Source of the DNA: Campylobacterales bacterium
Lineage (GTDB): Bacteria > Campylobacterota > Campylobacteria > Campylobacterales > Sulfurimonadaceae
NCBI GenBank assembly: GCA_014859655.1
Contig: JACUTT010000003.1
Location: 20,766 to 84,765 of the forward strand
Reading direction: 5' to 3'
DNA: 64,000 bases
Position numbers and translations under genes: made by a program. Numbering within the stretch: position 1 is the first letter of the stretch; every line of letters begins with the position of its first letter. This document shows positions 36,321 through 46,189 of this stretch, piece after piece. The notes under the pieces are model-generated. The model saw nothing but the letters and a program-made list of their open reading frames with translations. It was not told the DNA's origin and did no database searches.

Positions 36321-38486
36321 TTAAATTTTAGACTGTTGATACTGCAGGATAAATTTTTCCATCTCTTCTGCAGGCATGGGCCTTGCATAGAAATAGCCCT
36401 GCATATTGTGACAGCCCTTTTGAAGCAGGAACTCTTCTTGCTGCGCTGTTTCTACGCCCTCGGCGATGACATCAAACCTCATGGCTCTTGCGAGGGAGAT
36501 GATGGATTCTACAATGGCCTCGTTGTTATTGTTGCCGGGCACTTCACATATAAAAGACTGATCAATCTTGAGCTTGTGCACGGGCAGTTTTGTCAGATAA
36601 GAGAGTGAGGAGTAGCCTGTTCCGAAGTCGTCGACCGAGAGACGAATCCCCAGCTCTTTGATCTCATGAAGCATCGTGATTGCCGCGCGCGGGTGCTTCA
36701 TCGTGTAGCCTTCGGTGATCTCAAGCTCTATCCATTCGCTCCGGCAGCCGATGGCAGACATCGTGTTTTTCATGTTTTCTACAAAATCTTCTCTTTGGAG
36801 TTCAATGGCGGACATGTTGATGGCCATACGCCCGGGTCCGTACCCCTTGGCATGCCACTGTGTGATCTGTCTGCAGGCCTCTTCAAAGACATAATTGCCG
36901 ATATGATGGATAAGGCCGCAGGCTTCGGCAACCGGAATAAAATCAGCCGGAGAGATGAACTTGCCTTCGGAGTTTTTCCATCGTATCAGGGCTTCCATTC
37001 CCAAGAAGCTCTTCGTTTGGGCATCGATCTGTGCTTGATAATAGACCATAAACTCTTTGTTTTCAAGGGCATGATGGATATTTTTGGACATCAGCATTCC
37101 GGACAAGGTCTTTTCCGTCATCGCTGTGGTATAAAAACTGTAGGTACTGCGCCCCTCGTCTTTTGCGGTGTACATCGCGGTGTCTGCGTTTCGGATCAGG
37201 GTTTCGGGGCTGTTTCCGTCATCGGGGAAGATGCTGATGCCTGCACTGAGGCTCAGGTGCAGGGTGTGCTCTTTGACTTCAAAGGGTATTTGCATGCAAA
37301 AAATAAGTTTTTCCACCACCTCTGCGACTTCGCCTGCCTCAGCAATATTTTCAAGCAGCAGAAGAAACTCGTCGCCTCCAAAACGCGCAAGGGTATCGCC
37401 CTGTCTGAGTTGCTCTTTGAGGCGTTCGGCCAGAAGCTTGATGACCAGGTCTCCGACCTCGTGTCCGAGGGAGTCATTTATCTCCTTAAAACGGTCCAGA
37501 TCGATAAAAACAACTGCGGCCCTGCTTGCGTTGCGCGAGGATTTTTTAAGTGCCTGCGAAAGCCTGTCAAGAAAAAGCACCCGGTTTGGCAGCCCGGTGA
37601 GCGTATCGTAATTGGCCTGGTAAACAAGGGCCTCTTTGGCTTTTTCTATCGCAAGCGCGGCCTCTTTTTGTGCGGTGATATCGCTGTAGGTGCCCAGTAC
37701 CCCGACGATCTCGTTTTTTTCATTTCTCAGGGGTGTTTTGGAGGTGTTCAGCCAGCGTGTTTTACCATTAAGATGGGGCTGCAACTCTTCGTAATTGATC
37801 TTTTCGCTCCCCGCCTGCATTACCTCGCGGTCGTCGTCGATATAAGCCTGTGCCTTGTCCTCCCAGGAGAGTTCAAAATCATTTTTTCCCAGAAGGGCAT
37901 CTTGCGTATCGAAGCCTGCATCTTTGGCAAAAAGCGTGTTGCAGCCAAGATATCGCGAATCAACGTCTTTCCAAAATATGCGCACAGGAACGGTGTCGAT
38001 AATATTGCGCAGCAGCTCCCGGCTCTCCGCGAGGTGCGCCTTGGTCTCATCGGCGTGCAAGGAGGCTTTTTTCTTATAGTTGACCTGAATCGCGGCCGAC
38101 AAAAGGGCTTCGGAGAGCTCCTTGAGGTTCGAGGGCTTTTGCACAAACTTGTACACGCCTATCTCGATAAGCTCCATCAAGTAGGCTGACTCTTCGTGGG
38201 CCGAAAGGACGATGATGCTCTGCTCGGGGTTAAGCAGACGGATCTGGCGAGACATCTCCCGTCCGTTCATAACCGGCATCATAAGGTCCGTCAGGACGAT
38301 ATCGAAATCTGACTTTTCATACAGCGCCAGTCCTTCCTGGCCATTGTAGGCAACACTAACCGAGGCGAAAAACTCGCGAAGTGTCATCACCATCGCTTCA
38401 GAAAGGTCTCTCTCGTCTTCGACATAGAGCAAAGAGAGGCTTTGGCACTCTTTGTAGAGTGTCCGGGTGAGTTCTTTGTTAAGCAT
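36321..38486 (-). CDS. Response regulator with PAS, GGDEF and EAL domains (cyclic-di-GMP turnover)
   Basis: 721 aa. REC (~12-125: YVEDERDLSE, IVLTDLMMPVMNG, VQKP), PAS (~150-275), GGDEF (~290-450) and EAL (~465-715). GGDEF has DTLTGLPNRVLF and the active motif RFGGDEF (~367), with RQGD placed as an I-site. EAL has MEALIRWK (~497), LEITEGYT, DDFGTGYSS, LKIDQSFI and AEGVET, the usual metal-binding and catalytic set. Both activities look intact, so direction must be set by the REC/PAS input or by GTP and c-di-GMP levels. Its start overlaps the giant kinase gene by 8 bases, so that kinase is the likely upstream signal. Confidence 0.95.
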   Translation of the reverse strand: MLNKELTRTLYKECQSLSLLYVEDERDLSEAMVMTLREFFASVSVAYNGQEGLALYEKSDFDIVLTDLMMPVMNGREMSRQIRLLNPEQSIIVLSAHEESAYLMELIEIGVYKFVQKPSNLKELSEALLSAAIQVNYKKKASLHADETKAHLAESRELLRNIIDTVPVRIFWKDVDSRYLGCNTLFAKDAGFDTQDALLGKNDFELSWEDKAQAYIDDDREVMQAGSEKINYEELQPHLNGKTRWLNTSKTPLRNEKNEIVGVLGTYSDITAQKEAALAIEKAKEALVYQANYDTLTGLPNRVLFLDRLSQALKKSSRNASRAAVVFIDLDRFKEINDSLGHEVGDLVIKLLAERLKEQLRQGDTLARFGGDEFLLLLENIAEAGEVAEVVEKLIFCMQIPFEVKEHTLHLSLSAGISIFPDDGNSPETLIRNADTAMYTAKDEGRSTYSFYTTAMTEKTLSGMLMSKNIHHALENKEFMVYYQAQIDAQTKSFLGMEALIRWKNSEGKFISPADFIPVAEACGLIHHIGNYVFEEACRQITQWHAKGYGPGRMAINMSAIELQREDFVENMKNTMSAIGCRSEWIELEITEGYTMKHPRAAITMLHEIKELGIRLSVDDFGTGYSSLSYLTKLPVHKLKIDQSFICEVPGNNNNEAIVESIISLARAMRFDVIAEGVETAQQEEFLLQKGCHNMQGYFYARPMPAEEMEKFILQYQQSKI

Positions 38487-41400
38487 TTTTATCCTTTAGC
38501 GGGATGCACACGGTAAATTTTGCACCCTTGTCGGTATTGACCACGCGGATGCTCCCGTGGCAATGTTCTTCGATAATCGTTTTGCTCATGTACAGTCCCA
38601 ATCCTGTTCCGTTTTGTTTATTTTTTGTAGAGACATAGGGCAAAAACAGAGTCTCCATCACCTCTTCTGTGATACCCATAGCATTGTCTTCAACCGTAAT
38701 AACAGCATAATCATCCTGCTCATCGGTCACAATGTCGATCTGAGGCTTTTTGATACCCCGCTCTACCAGAGCATCTTTGGCATTGCTGATGAGATTGAGA
38801 AAGACCTGTTCGACTTCGCGCTCAAAGGTCACAAAGCTGCTGTCAGCCCGATACTCGAACGTGACTTCAATACTGCTTTGCTTAAGCATGTGCCTGGCGA
38901 GAGAAAATGATTTTGAGATGATTGTCGAGCTTTTGCTAAGGGTTGGCTCCTTGTCGGGCTTGAAAAAGTCCCTGAAATCGCTGATGGTTTTCGAGAGGTG
39001 CATGACCTGAGACTCGATGTCGTCATAGCTTAGGACCATCTCCTCCATGCTGGCTTTTTCGAGTATCATTTTCATGCGCTCTTTGTTGATGAGGGCCATG
39101 ATGATTGAGAGGGGCTGGCGCCACTGGTGCGCTATCATACTGACCATCTCACCCATCTGTGCCTGTCGGGACTGCATCAAGAAGAGCTTGTCTTTGATGT
39201 TGCGCTCGGTCGCGTCCTCCTGGATGGTAACAAAGCTTGTAATCGCATTGCTGCTGTCAAAAAGCGGGAAAATAGTCGACGAACAATCCCGCAAAGAGCC
39301 GTCTTTCATCTTGTTAATGAGCATCCCGCGCCAAATGCTCTTTTGCTCTTTTATGGTGGACCACATCTCCTGATAGAAGGCACTCGAATGTGACTGCGAG
39401 CGGAAAATATTCATTTTATTGCCCATGAGCTCCTCGTGGCTATAGCCGGTAGCCCTTATAGCCTCGGCATTGGCGTACTCGATATGCCCCATGGTGTCGG
39501 TTATAAAGGTGCTAAAAGGATTTTGATCGACAAGCTGAGAGAGGCGCAGGATAAGCTCTTCAGACTCACGCCTCTGGGTAATGTCCGTGATGGTGCCGGA
39601 CATTTTTTTGACATCCCCGTCGAGGTAGGCTTTTGCACGCTGACGCACCAGCTTCTGCTCGCCCTTTGCTGTGATGATACGGTGGGTGACATCATAATTG
39701 CCCCGAGGGTCTGCAAAGGCCTTTTCGATGCTCTTTTCGATATAGTCAAGATCCTCGGGATAGAGATGGCTTACAAACCAGGCCATATCAACCGTTTCGC
39801 TAAAAGGCTCCATATCGTAGATCTTGTAGGTCTCTGCGGACCAGATGACCCTTTGACTCGCATATTCAAATTCCCAGCTTCCGATGTGCGCAATCTCCTG
39901 GGCCTTGTCCAGATTCTTTTTGCTCTGCTGCAGTGTTTCTATGAGGGCGGTGTTGGAGTAGACAATGGCCGCCTGCGTCACAAGAAGTTCCAAAACAGTC
40001 ATCTTCTCCTCGCTAAACGGAGTATTGAGTTCTTTGTTCTCAAGGTAGAGCAAGGCACTTACACTGCCTTCGATGCGAATTGGAATAACCAGCGATGAGG
40101 CCGGCTTGTGGGTCTTGATATACGCGTCGCTTCTGAAGTCGCCTTTGTCTGCCGGATCTTTGATGCTGAGCGCTTGTGCCGTGTTGATCGCATAGGCGAT
40201 GAGGGTACGCGGGAGCATGTCAGTCTCTTCAATCCGCGTACTTTGCAGCCGGACTATGGCACTTGCGAAGTCGATGTCGGCCTTGATGAAAAACTCGCCC
40301 TCCTCTTTGAGTATCAGCACGGCCTTGCTGGCGGTGGCATTTTCCATGATGGTCTGCATCAGCGTACCAAGGAGCTCTTTTTTGTCCTTGGTATATGCGA
40401 TCGTCGTAAACGACTTGAGAACATGGTACACATCCGAACACTTTAAAAGCTTTTCTGCGGTCTCGACCGGAAAGAGCGGAGTCTGCGCAGGCGACAGGTT
40501 CGATGTTTTCAGATGAGACAGAACCGCCTGAGCGCCCCACTGCTCAAGGCCCAAGGAAGCCTTATTAAGATATGAATGGCTAAGATCGTTCAGTCCAAGG
40601 CGCTTAAAAAAACGGCTTGCGCACAGCGCGCCAAGCGCAATAAAAAAATTGTTTTGTCGCTTGTAGGCCTCACTGAGACTGGCGTCGTAGGCCTTGGCGG
40701 TGTCCCACTGCGAGGCCGTATTTTTCATCGTTTCGGCTTTGAGCAGCAACTTTTTAAACCTGAAAACAGCAGGAGCAGCTGCGCTATAGTGTCCGTACTC
40801 CTCAAGATCCAGACGCAGCAGCGCCTCTTCCTCTTCGCTTCGCGCTGTCTCTTTGCCCAAAAGAAGCAGCGCCCGGACAAAGTGCAGACGGATTTTGGGG
40901 AACATGATGACAGCATTGTCCGTACTGTGCACATGCTTTTGCAAATACTCCAGCCCCTCATCTATACGGCCGCACAGGAGTGCGTGCTGTGCTTTAATAA
41001 TGGCGTACCAGGCGAGCGCAGGGTAAAAATTCTCCTCTTTCCAGATCCTTACGAAGACATTTTCGTCTGCGGCCGTTGCAGAAGAGATGCCCTGAAGCGC
41101 ATTAAGATCATCGCGCAGAACATTAAGGACGGCGATCATTTTTGCGTCACCCGATGCACGTATAAAACTGCTCTCGTGAGAAATATTTTTCTGCAACTGA
41201 TGGATGTTTGTTCCGGAAAAAAAATCGCTCAAGTGCATCAAAAAATTTGCCCAGGTGCCAAAGACTATATTGCCGTTGCACTTGCTCTGGCGAAGGCTTT
41301 TGGCATACAGTGCCACATTTGAAGCCCAGGGGTTGGTATAGGGATTGATAAAATTGGCAACAAAGTTGTGCACCTTGGGGAGCATTTCCAGGTCATCGAG

Positions 41401-44256
41401 GCTGCGGTTGAGTTTGAGGGCGACGTCGCCAAACTGGCCCGCGGTTTTGTATTGCCCTCTGGCGGTAAGCTCGGCGCCGTAAAGCGCATAGCCAAAAGAG
41501 GATGTGCCGGTGTTGCCATAGCGAAAAGAGATGTCGATGATGTTAAGGTATGACCAGCGCATCAGGTTCAAATCGTGAAGATAGTAGCACACCTCCCAAA
41601 AGTGCTCAAGAAAAGACATTGTCAATTTTTTCTGCTCGTTTTTTAGAGGCGGCAGCTGCATGATCCCAGAGGGCTCATGCGCCATCGGATGAAGCGTGAT
41701 TTTTTCTTGAAGTTTTGTGACGCTACTGCTTAGCAAGGCCTGCGTAGCGGGAATCTTCAGGCCGAATTTATCAAAAAGTGCGCGTGCAAGCTCCAGCAGG
41801 GTCTCGAAATATTTGCCCTGGGTAACACAGATGTCTTTGAGCAAAGAGAAACACAAAAGCCTCTCCTCAAGCGTCTGCGCCTTGTCCGCAAGCGCGCTTA
41901 TCTGCTCAAATGCCTTCTCATGTTCGCCGTTAAGGTACAGACATTTTGCTGCAAGCTGCCGGTAGAAGAAGACGGCATTGCGCTCTTTTTTCCATAGCGC
42001 TTCATGGTACAGATGTTTCTCGATCCAGTAGGATTTTTGCAGGGCGAGTGCGTAGGCATTTTTATTCAGGGCCTCCTCCAGCGCCTTGATGTTCAGCTTG
42101 AAAAGGCGGGCCGGAAGCTTGTTGTGCACGTAGGCATTGTTGAGGTGCCCCGTGATGACAAGGTTGCTGATATCCTCTCGAAAACGTGCGGCCTTTTCAA
42201 GGTACCTGCCAATGTCAAAATGGACCTTGCGCCGCACAGAGGCATCCATAGAGTCGAAAACATACTCCTGTATCTTGTCATGGGTAAACCGGCATTTGGA
42301 GACATACTCGTCTATAAAGCCCAGCCGCTTGAGTTTTTCCATTAGCTTTGGCTCAAATCCGAGTGACTGCATCATCGCTGTGAACACAGTGATGTCAAAA
42401 TTATTGCCCAACAAGGAAAGATGCTGCAAATAAGACTGCTCGCGGCGTGTAAGCTTGGTAAAACGCGATATGTTCATCGTGGCCATCGTCAAACTGGTGC
42501 CGGACTCTTTGATCTTCTCCAAAGAAAACTTCCACTTGCCCTTTTTGAAATAAAGCTCTTTTTCATCCAGAAGATAGTTAATAAAATTGCTCAGGCAAAA
42601 AGGGTTTCCATCGGTCTTTCTGTGCACCACTGCGGCCAATTCTACCGCACTTTTTTCATTGCAGGCAAGAAGGCTTCTGAGCATATTTTTGAGGTCGTTT
42701 TCCTTGAGTGCGCCGAGTGCTATAGCAAGTTTCTCGCGTGCACCATCGCCCTCAAGGGCTGCGAGCAATGCGCTTGCGGCAGGATTGTTCTGTATCTCGT
42801 CATCGCGAAAACTGACAACAAGGTGCAGGTGCGGGTTATGCGCAAGCACGAGCGTACGCTGTAGCAGGTCCGCCGAGGCAGCATCGGCCCATTGAAGATT
42901 GTCAATGTAGATGATTGTCGGATTCTGCGATGTGGCGAAACACTCAAAAAAACTTTTGAGCGCAAGAGGAAGCCGGGCATTGAGATCGGCTGTAGGTGCT
43001 TCGGGATCGGTCTCCTTGCCGGGGAAGACGTGTTTGAGTTCGGCAAAGACATGGCTTAAGAGTTTCGCACTGTCCGGAGGCATCTGTGCAAAGTGCTGCG
43101 GACGATCCTGAGAGAGGATGGCGGTTGCTATCTGCGCAAAGAGCTGTTTAAAACAAAGATAAGGAACAGAACTTTGATAAGGCTCAAAACCTGTTTTGAC
43201 AACATGGATCTTGCGGGTATCGAAATAGCCAAAGAACTCTTCGGCAAGACGGCTCTTGCCTATGCCCGAATGGCCCGAAATGAGCACAATGAGGGGACGG
43301 GAGGCAAAGGTCTTGTCATACGCTTTTTTCAAGAGCGCAATCTCTCTGTCACGCCCAAAAAGTTCCTGGCTGAGATCAATGCCGTGGTAGTCGCGTGTGG
43401 CGATTTCAAACTCCTCGATACGCCCATCTTTGTCGATGGTTCTGACACAGCGGTTCAGGTCATAGATGAGTCCCTCGTCGCTTTGATAGCGCTGCTCGAG
43501 TTTTTTTTCGATAAGTTTTTGGACAATGGCCGAAAGAACCTGCGGGATTTTGGGATTAACCGTGTGCAGGGGCGGCGGCGTAAAGGCGATTTGCTTATGG
43601 GTGAGCTCATATTTGTCTCTTGCATCAAAAGGCGAGTGCCCCAAAAACAGATGGTAGAGGCTTACTCCGAGGCTATACAAGTCGCTGCGAAGATCGACGC
43701 AGTCTTCGGTAAGGCCCGTTTGCTCAGGGGCGATGTACAGAAGGCTTCCTGAACCGGAGGCTTGTTTCCGATGCTCATAGGATGGGTCTTTTGAAAGCCG
43801 TACCGACTGAGAAAAGTCAATAAGCTGCAGGGCCTCTGTCTGCACATTGTAGATAATGTTTTTGGGGGTAATGTCCCCGTGAAGAACCTCATTATAGTGC
43901 ACATAGCGCAGGGTCTGAGCGAGGCGAAGCGCAATCTCGAGCGCGGTGTGAATACGCAGTTCCTCAGTGGTGAGAATATCAAAAAGAGTGGACCCGCCGA
44001 TATCTTCAAAAACATGGATGTACTGCGAGGAGAAAGCGCTCGTCTCAATGAGTCTGACAACATTTTTAGAGTTGAGGCCACTCAGAAGTTTTTGTTCATT
44101 TAAAAAAAGCCGAATCATCTCTTCTGTCTGGGCAGAAGCTTTGAGCTGCTTAATAATAACAGGCTTTAGATCCGAGTTTCGCTCTGCACGGTAGACAATG
44201 GAGGTATCATTCTCATACAAGGCTTTACTGATGGTGTATTTTTGTCTCAACGGCAT
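38479..44256 (-). CDS. Giant Ser/Thr kinase-AAA ATPase-GAF-PAS-histidine kinase fusion
   Basis: 1925 aa, soluble. A Hanks-type kinase domain (~5-270) has VIIKQLK for the ATP Lys, HGDITPKNIIYN for the catalytic loop (Asp ~123) and IDFSQS where DFG is normal. An AAA_16/NACHT-like ATPase follows (Walker A SGHSGIGKSRLAEE ~328; IIYIDNLQWADAAS as Walker B). A long helical, TPR-like region spans ~650-1230. Then come GAF (~1280-1430), two PAS (~1450-1680), HisKA with MIAHQWRQPLSII (His ~1707) and HATPase (NGTGLGLYMSK). The layout matches the class annotated as trifunctional Ser/Thr kinase/ATP-binding/histidine kinase. It is the first gene of the seven-gene minus operon. The DFG to DFS change could lower Ser/Thr kinase activity. 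Confidence 0.93.
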   Translation of the reverse strand: MPLRQKYTISKALYENDTSIVYRAERNSDLKPVIIKQLKASAQTEEMIRLFLNEQKLLSGLNSKNVVRLIETSAFSSQYIHVFEDIGGSTLFDILTTEELRIHTALEIALRLAQTLRYVHYNEVLHGDITPKNIIYNVQTEALQLIDFSQSVRLSKDPSYEHRKQASGSGSLLYIAPEQTGLTEDCVDLRSDLYSLGVSLYHLFLGHSPFDARDKYELTHKQIAFTPPPLHTVNPKIPQVLSAIVQKLIEKKLEQRYQSDEGLIYDLNRCVRTIDKDGRIEEFEIATRDYHGIDLSQELFGRDREIALLKKAYDKTFASRPLIVLISGHSGIGKSRLAEEFFGYFDTRKIHVVKTGFEPYQSSVPYLCFKQLFAQIATAILSQDRPQHFAQMPPDSAKLLSHVFAELKHVFPGKETDPEAPTADLNARLPLALKSFFECFATSQNPTIIYIDNLQWADAASADLLQRTLVLAHNPHLHLVVSFRDDEIQNNPAASALLAALEGDGAREKLAIALGALKENDLKNMLRSLLACNEKSAVELAAVVHRKTDGNPFCLSNFINYLLDEKELYFKKGKWKFSLEKIKESGTSLTMATMNISRFTKLTRREQSYLQHLSLLGNNFDITVFTAMMQSLGFEPKLMEKLKRLGFIDEYVSKCRFTHDKIQEYVFDSMDASVRRKVHFDIGRYLEKAARFREDISNLVITGHLNNAYVHNKLPARLFKLNIKALEEALNKNAYALALQKSYWIEKHLYHEALWKKERNAVFFYRQLAAKCLYLNGEHEKAFEQISALADKAQTLEERLLCFSLLKDICVTQGKYFETLLELARALFDKFGLKIPATQALLSSSVTKLQEKITLHPMAHEPSGIMQLPPLKNEQKKLTMSFLEHFWEVCYYLHDLNLMRWSYLNIIDISFRYGNTGTSSFGYALYGAELTARGQYKTAGQFGDVALKLNRSLDDLEMLPKVHNFVANFINPYTNPWASNVALYAKSLRQSKCNGNIVFGTWANFLMHLSDFFSGTNIHQLQKNISHESSFIRASGDAKMIAVLNVLRDDLNALQGISSATAADENVFVRIWKEENFYPALAWYAIIKAQHALLCGRIDEGLEYLQKHVHSTDNAVIMFPKIRLHFVRALLLLGKETARSEEEEALLRLDLEEYGHYSAAAPAVFRFKKLLLKAETMKNTASQWDTAKAYDASLSEAYKRQNNFFIALGALCASRFFKRLGLNDLSHSYLNKASLGLEQWGAQAVLSHLKTSNLSPAQTPLFPVETAEKLLKCSDVYHVLKSFTTIAYTKDKKELLGTLMQTIMENATASKAVLILKEEGEFFIKADIDFASAIVRLQSTRIEETDMLPRTLIAYAINTAQALSIKDPADKGDFRSDAYIKTHKPASSLVIPIRIEGSVSALLYLENKELNTPFSEEKMTVLELLVTQAAIVYSNTALIETLQQSKKNLDKAQEIAHIGSWEFEYASQRVIWSAETYKIYDMEPFSETVDMAWFVSHLYPEDLDYIEKSIEKAFADPRGNYDVTHRIITAKGEQKLVRQRAKAYLDGDVKKMSGTITDITQRRESEELILRLSQLVDQNPFSTFITDTMGHIEYANAEAIRATGYSHEELMGNKMNIFRSQSHSSAFYQEMWSTIKEQKSIWRGMLINKMKDGSLRDCSSTIFPLFDSSNAITSFVTIQEDATERNIKDKLFLMQSRQAQMGEMVSMIAHQWRQPLSIIMALINKERMKMILEKASMEEMVLSYDDIESQVMHLSKTISDFRDFFKPDKEPTLSKSSTIISKSFSLARHMLKQSSIEVTFEYRADSSFVTFEREVEQVFLNLISNAKDALVERGIKKPQIDIVTDEQDDYAVITVEDNAMGITEEVMETLFLPYVSTKNKQNGTGLGLYMSKTIIEEHCHGSIRVVNTDKGAKFTVCIPLKDKNA

Positions 44257-44345
44257 ACCCTATAGCTCCACTGCGTCTATCGTCATACAGCCAAAAGACA
44301 GACGATATCAATTAAAAAGCATAAATATAGCATAAAAATACTATT

Positions 44346-44397
44346 GGGCACCTCTAAAAACCCCAGTTGCCTTCAGTTGGGGTTTTTAGAGGTGCCC
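44346..44397. repeat. MITE-like palindromic element, copy 2 (near perfect)
   Basis: 52 bp with perfect 20-bp arms (GGGCACCTCTAAAAACCCCA and its complement) around GTTGCCTTCAGT. The core is the same as in copy 1. On either strand it is a hairpin followed by TTTTT, so it could stop transcription in both directions between the giant kinase and cfa. It marks the left edge of the AT-rich cfa islet. No clear target duplication. Confidence 0.8.
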
Positions 44398-44629
44398 TTT
44401 AGGCTTAGGATAAGAAATTTTAAGTTAAACTTGATGAAAGACAACTAATTCTTTTTACAAAGTAGGTTTTATTAATTTGCTCAGAAGATTCAATTATCGA
44501 GGGCGCAAACAGCTGGTTTTCAGCTTTTATCAAATTTACATTAACTAAATCGTAGGCTGTCTTTGCTAACTTACCAAGTGGCTTTTAAGAAAAAATCTTA
44601 AAGTTTATACCTAAAAGGAGTGTTCTATA
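44398..44629. other. Upstream region of cfa with a perfect inverted repeat
   Basis: AT-rich spacer. Contains TTTAAGA-AAAAA-TCTTAAA (44584-44602), a perfect 7-bp inverted repeat just ahead of the AAAAGGAG ribosome site of cfa. This is a possible operator or mRNA hairpin. No gene or clear promoter is recognised here. Confidence 0.4.
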
Positions 44630-45760
44630 GTGAAAAATAAAAAAAAGCTCAGCAATGCTGGAAAGTTTGTTAAAGATTTACTTTTACAAGCAGATATCCA
44701 GATTAATGGTAGTCGACCTTGGGATATGCAAGTTCACTCGCCAAAAGTTTTTGATAGGATTTTAGCAAAAGCCAATTTAGGATTAGGCGAGGCCTATATG
44801 GAAGGATTGTGGGATTGTGAACGTTTAGATCAATTTTTTAATAAAATCTTAAGGGCAAAGTTAGATCAAAAAATAGATCCAAAAAAACTTCTTATGCATC
44901 ACATTCGTGTGCGGTTTTTAAATTTACAAACCAAAAAGCGTGCATTCCAGGTGGGTGAACAGCATTATGATTTGGGCAATGATTTTTATGAATCGATGTT
45001 GGATTCACGAATGACCTATACATGCGGGTACTGGAAAGAGGCACAAACTTTAGAAGATGCTCAAGCTGCAAAGCTCGACCTTATTTGTCGTAAACTTCAA
45101 CTAAAACCAGGAATGAGAGTTTTGGATATTGGTTGCGGCTGGGGAAGCTTTATGGTGTATGCTGCTGAACATTACGATGTACACTGTGTGGGCGTAACGA
45201 TTTCAAAAGAACAGGCCCAATATGCTCAAAAAAAATATCCTCATTTGAACCTGGAGTTTCGACTTCAAGACTATCGTCAAATAAATGAAAAATTTGATTG
45301 TATTGTAAGTGTAGGGATGTTTGAGCATGTAGGACGAAAAAATCACCGCCACTACATGGAAGTAGCTCATCGCTGTTTAAAAGATGATGGACTCTTTTTA
45401 TTGCACACTATTGGGAAAAATATCGCTCATTTTGCGCCTGATCCCTGGATTGATCGTTACATCTTTCCCAATGGAGACTTGCCAGCACTCTCACAAGTCA
45501 CACGAGCTTCTGAGGGACTTTTTGTCACAGAAGATTTACATAATTTTGGTGCAGATTATGATACGACACTTATGGCATGGTATCAAAACTTTGAAGCCTC
45601 TTGGTCACAATTTGAGCCGGAGTTAGGTGAAACATTTTATCGAATGTGGCGCTATTATTTATTGTCATGTGCAGGTGCATTCAGGGCCAGAGAAATTCAA
45701 CTGTGGCAATTTGTATTTTCTAAAAATGGCGTTGAGGATGGTTACCGCAAAATCACGTGA
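44630..45760 (+). CDS. cfa: Cyclopropane-fatty-acyl-phospholipid synthase
   Basis: 376 aa SAM-dependent methyltransferase that adds a methylene group across double bonds of membrane phospholipid acyl chains, usually for acid or stress resistance. SAM-binding motif I is VLDIGCGWGSFMVYAAEHY. Family blocks include EQHYDLGNDFY, MTYTCGYW, VGVTISKEQ, VGMFEHVGRKNH, LHTIGKN and WIDRYIFPNGDLP. GTG start with AAAAGGAG upstream at normal spacing. The gene is visibly AT-richer in codon choice than the genes on both sides and lies between copies of the mobile element, so recent acquisition is likely. Its relation to the signalling cluster is positional only. Confidence 0.95.
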   Translation: MKNKKKLSNAGKFVKDLLLQADIQINGSRPWDMQVHSPKVFDRILAKANLGLGEAYMEGLWDCERLDQFFNKILRAKLDQKIDPKKLLMHHIRVRFLNLQTKKRAFQVGEQHYDLGNDFYESMLDSRMTYTCGYWKEAQTLEDAQAAKLDLICRKLQLKPGMRVLDIGCGWGSFMVYAAEHYDVHCVGVTISKEQAQYAQKKYPHLNLEFRLQDYRQINEKFDCIVSVGMFEHVGRKNHRHYMEVAHRCLKDDGLFLLHTIGKNIAHFAPDPWIDRYIFPNGDLPALSQVTRASEGLFVTEDLHNFGADYDTTLMAWYQNFEASWSQFEPELGETFYRMWRYYLLSCAGAFRAREIQLWQFVFSKNGVEDGYRKIT

Positions 45761-45846
45761 CTTAAAAGCATTTTTAATGCAGTAAAAAGAGAAAGAGTTG
45801 GATATTATTGCCATAGAAGTGTTAGTACTATTTAGGGAGGACTTAA

Positions 45847-46188
45847 ATGAATAAAAAGAGAAAAGAAGAAATCTTTAGTATCATCGAAAAACAGATATTT
45901 GATCTAGAGTTAAATATAGAACGATTAAAAGATAAAATTAAGCCTGTTTCTCCGGATGTCTCTTTGGGTAGGCTCACAAGACAGGAGGCGATGCAGGAGC
46001 AAGAGTTAAATAAGAAATTATTTGAAAACTCTACCTTAAAACTTACAAAATTAAAGTACGCAAAAAATAAAGTTTTTACCGAAAATTTTGGAAATTGTGA
46101 TATTTGCGATGAAGAGATAGATATCGAACGATTAAAAATAATGCCAGAAACTGTCATTTGTATGAATTGTCTGAACGAGAAAGACTAG
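45847..46188 (+). CDS. DksA/TraR-type C4 zinc-finger protein
   Basis: 113 aa. A helical, charged N-terminal coiled coil is followed by a four-cysteine zinc finger CDICDEEI...VICMNCLNE, the pattern of the DksA/TraR family that binds RNA polymerase in the secondary channel. The acidic tip is not obvious, so true DksA function is uncertain. GGAGG precedes the ATG. AT-rich like cfa and probably part of the same acquired islet; the stop codon is immediately followed by the terminal repeat of an IS remnant. Confidence 0.75.
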   Translation: MNKKRKEEIFSIIEKQIFDLELNIERLKDKIKPVSPDVSLGRLTRQEAMQEQELNKKLFENSTLKLTKLKYAKNKVFTENFGNCDICDEEIDIERLKIMPETVICMNCLNEKD

Positions 46189-46189
46189 A

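Noticed and set aside
36666-38189. 507-codon open frame on the plus strand
   Set aside because: It is the antisense shadow of the REC-PAS-GGDEF-EAL gene, whose minus-strand product has full catalytic motifs; the shadow protein has no recognisable domain.
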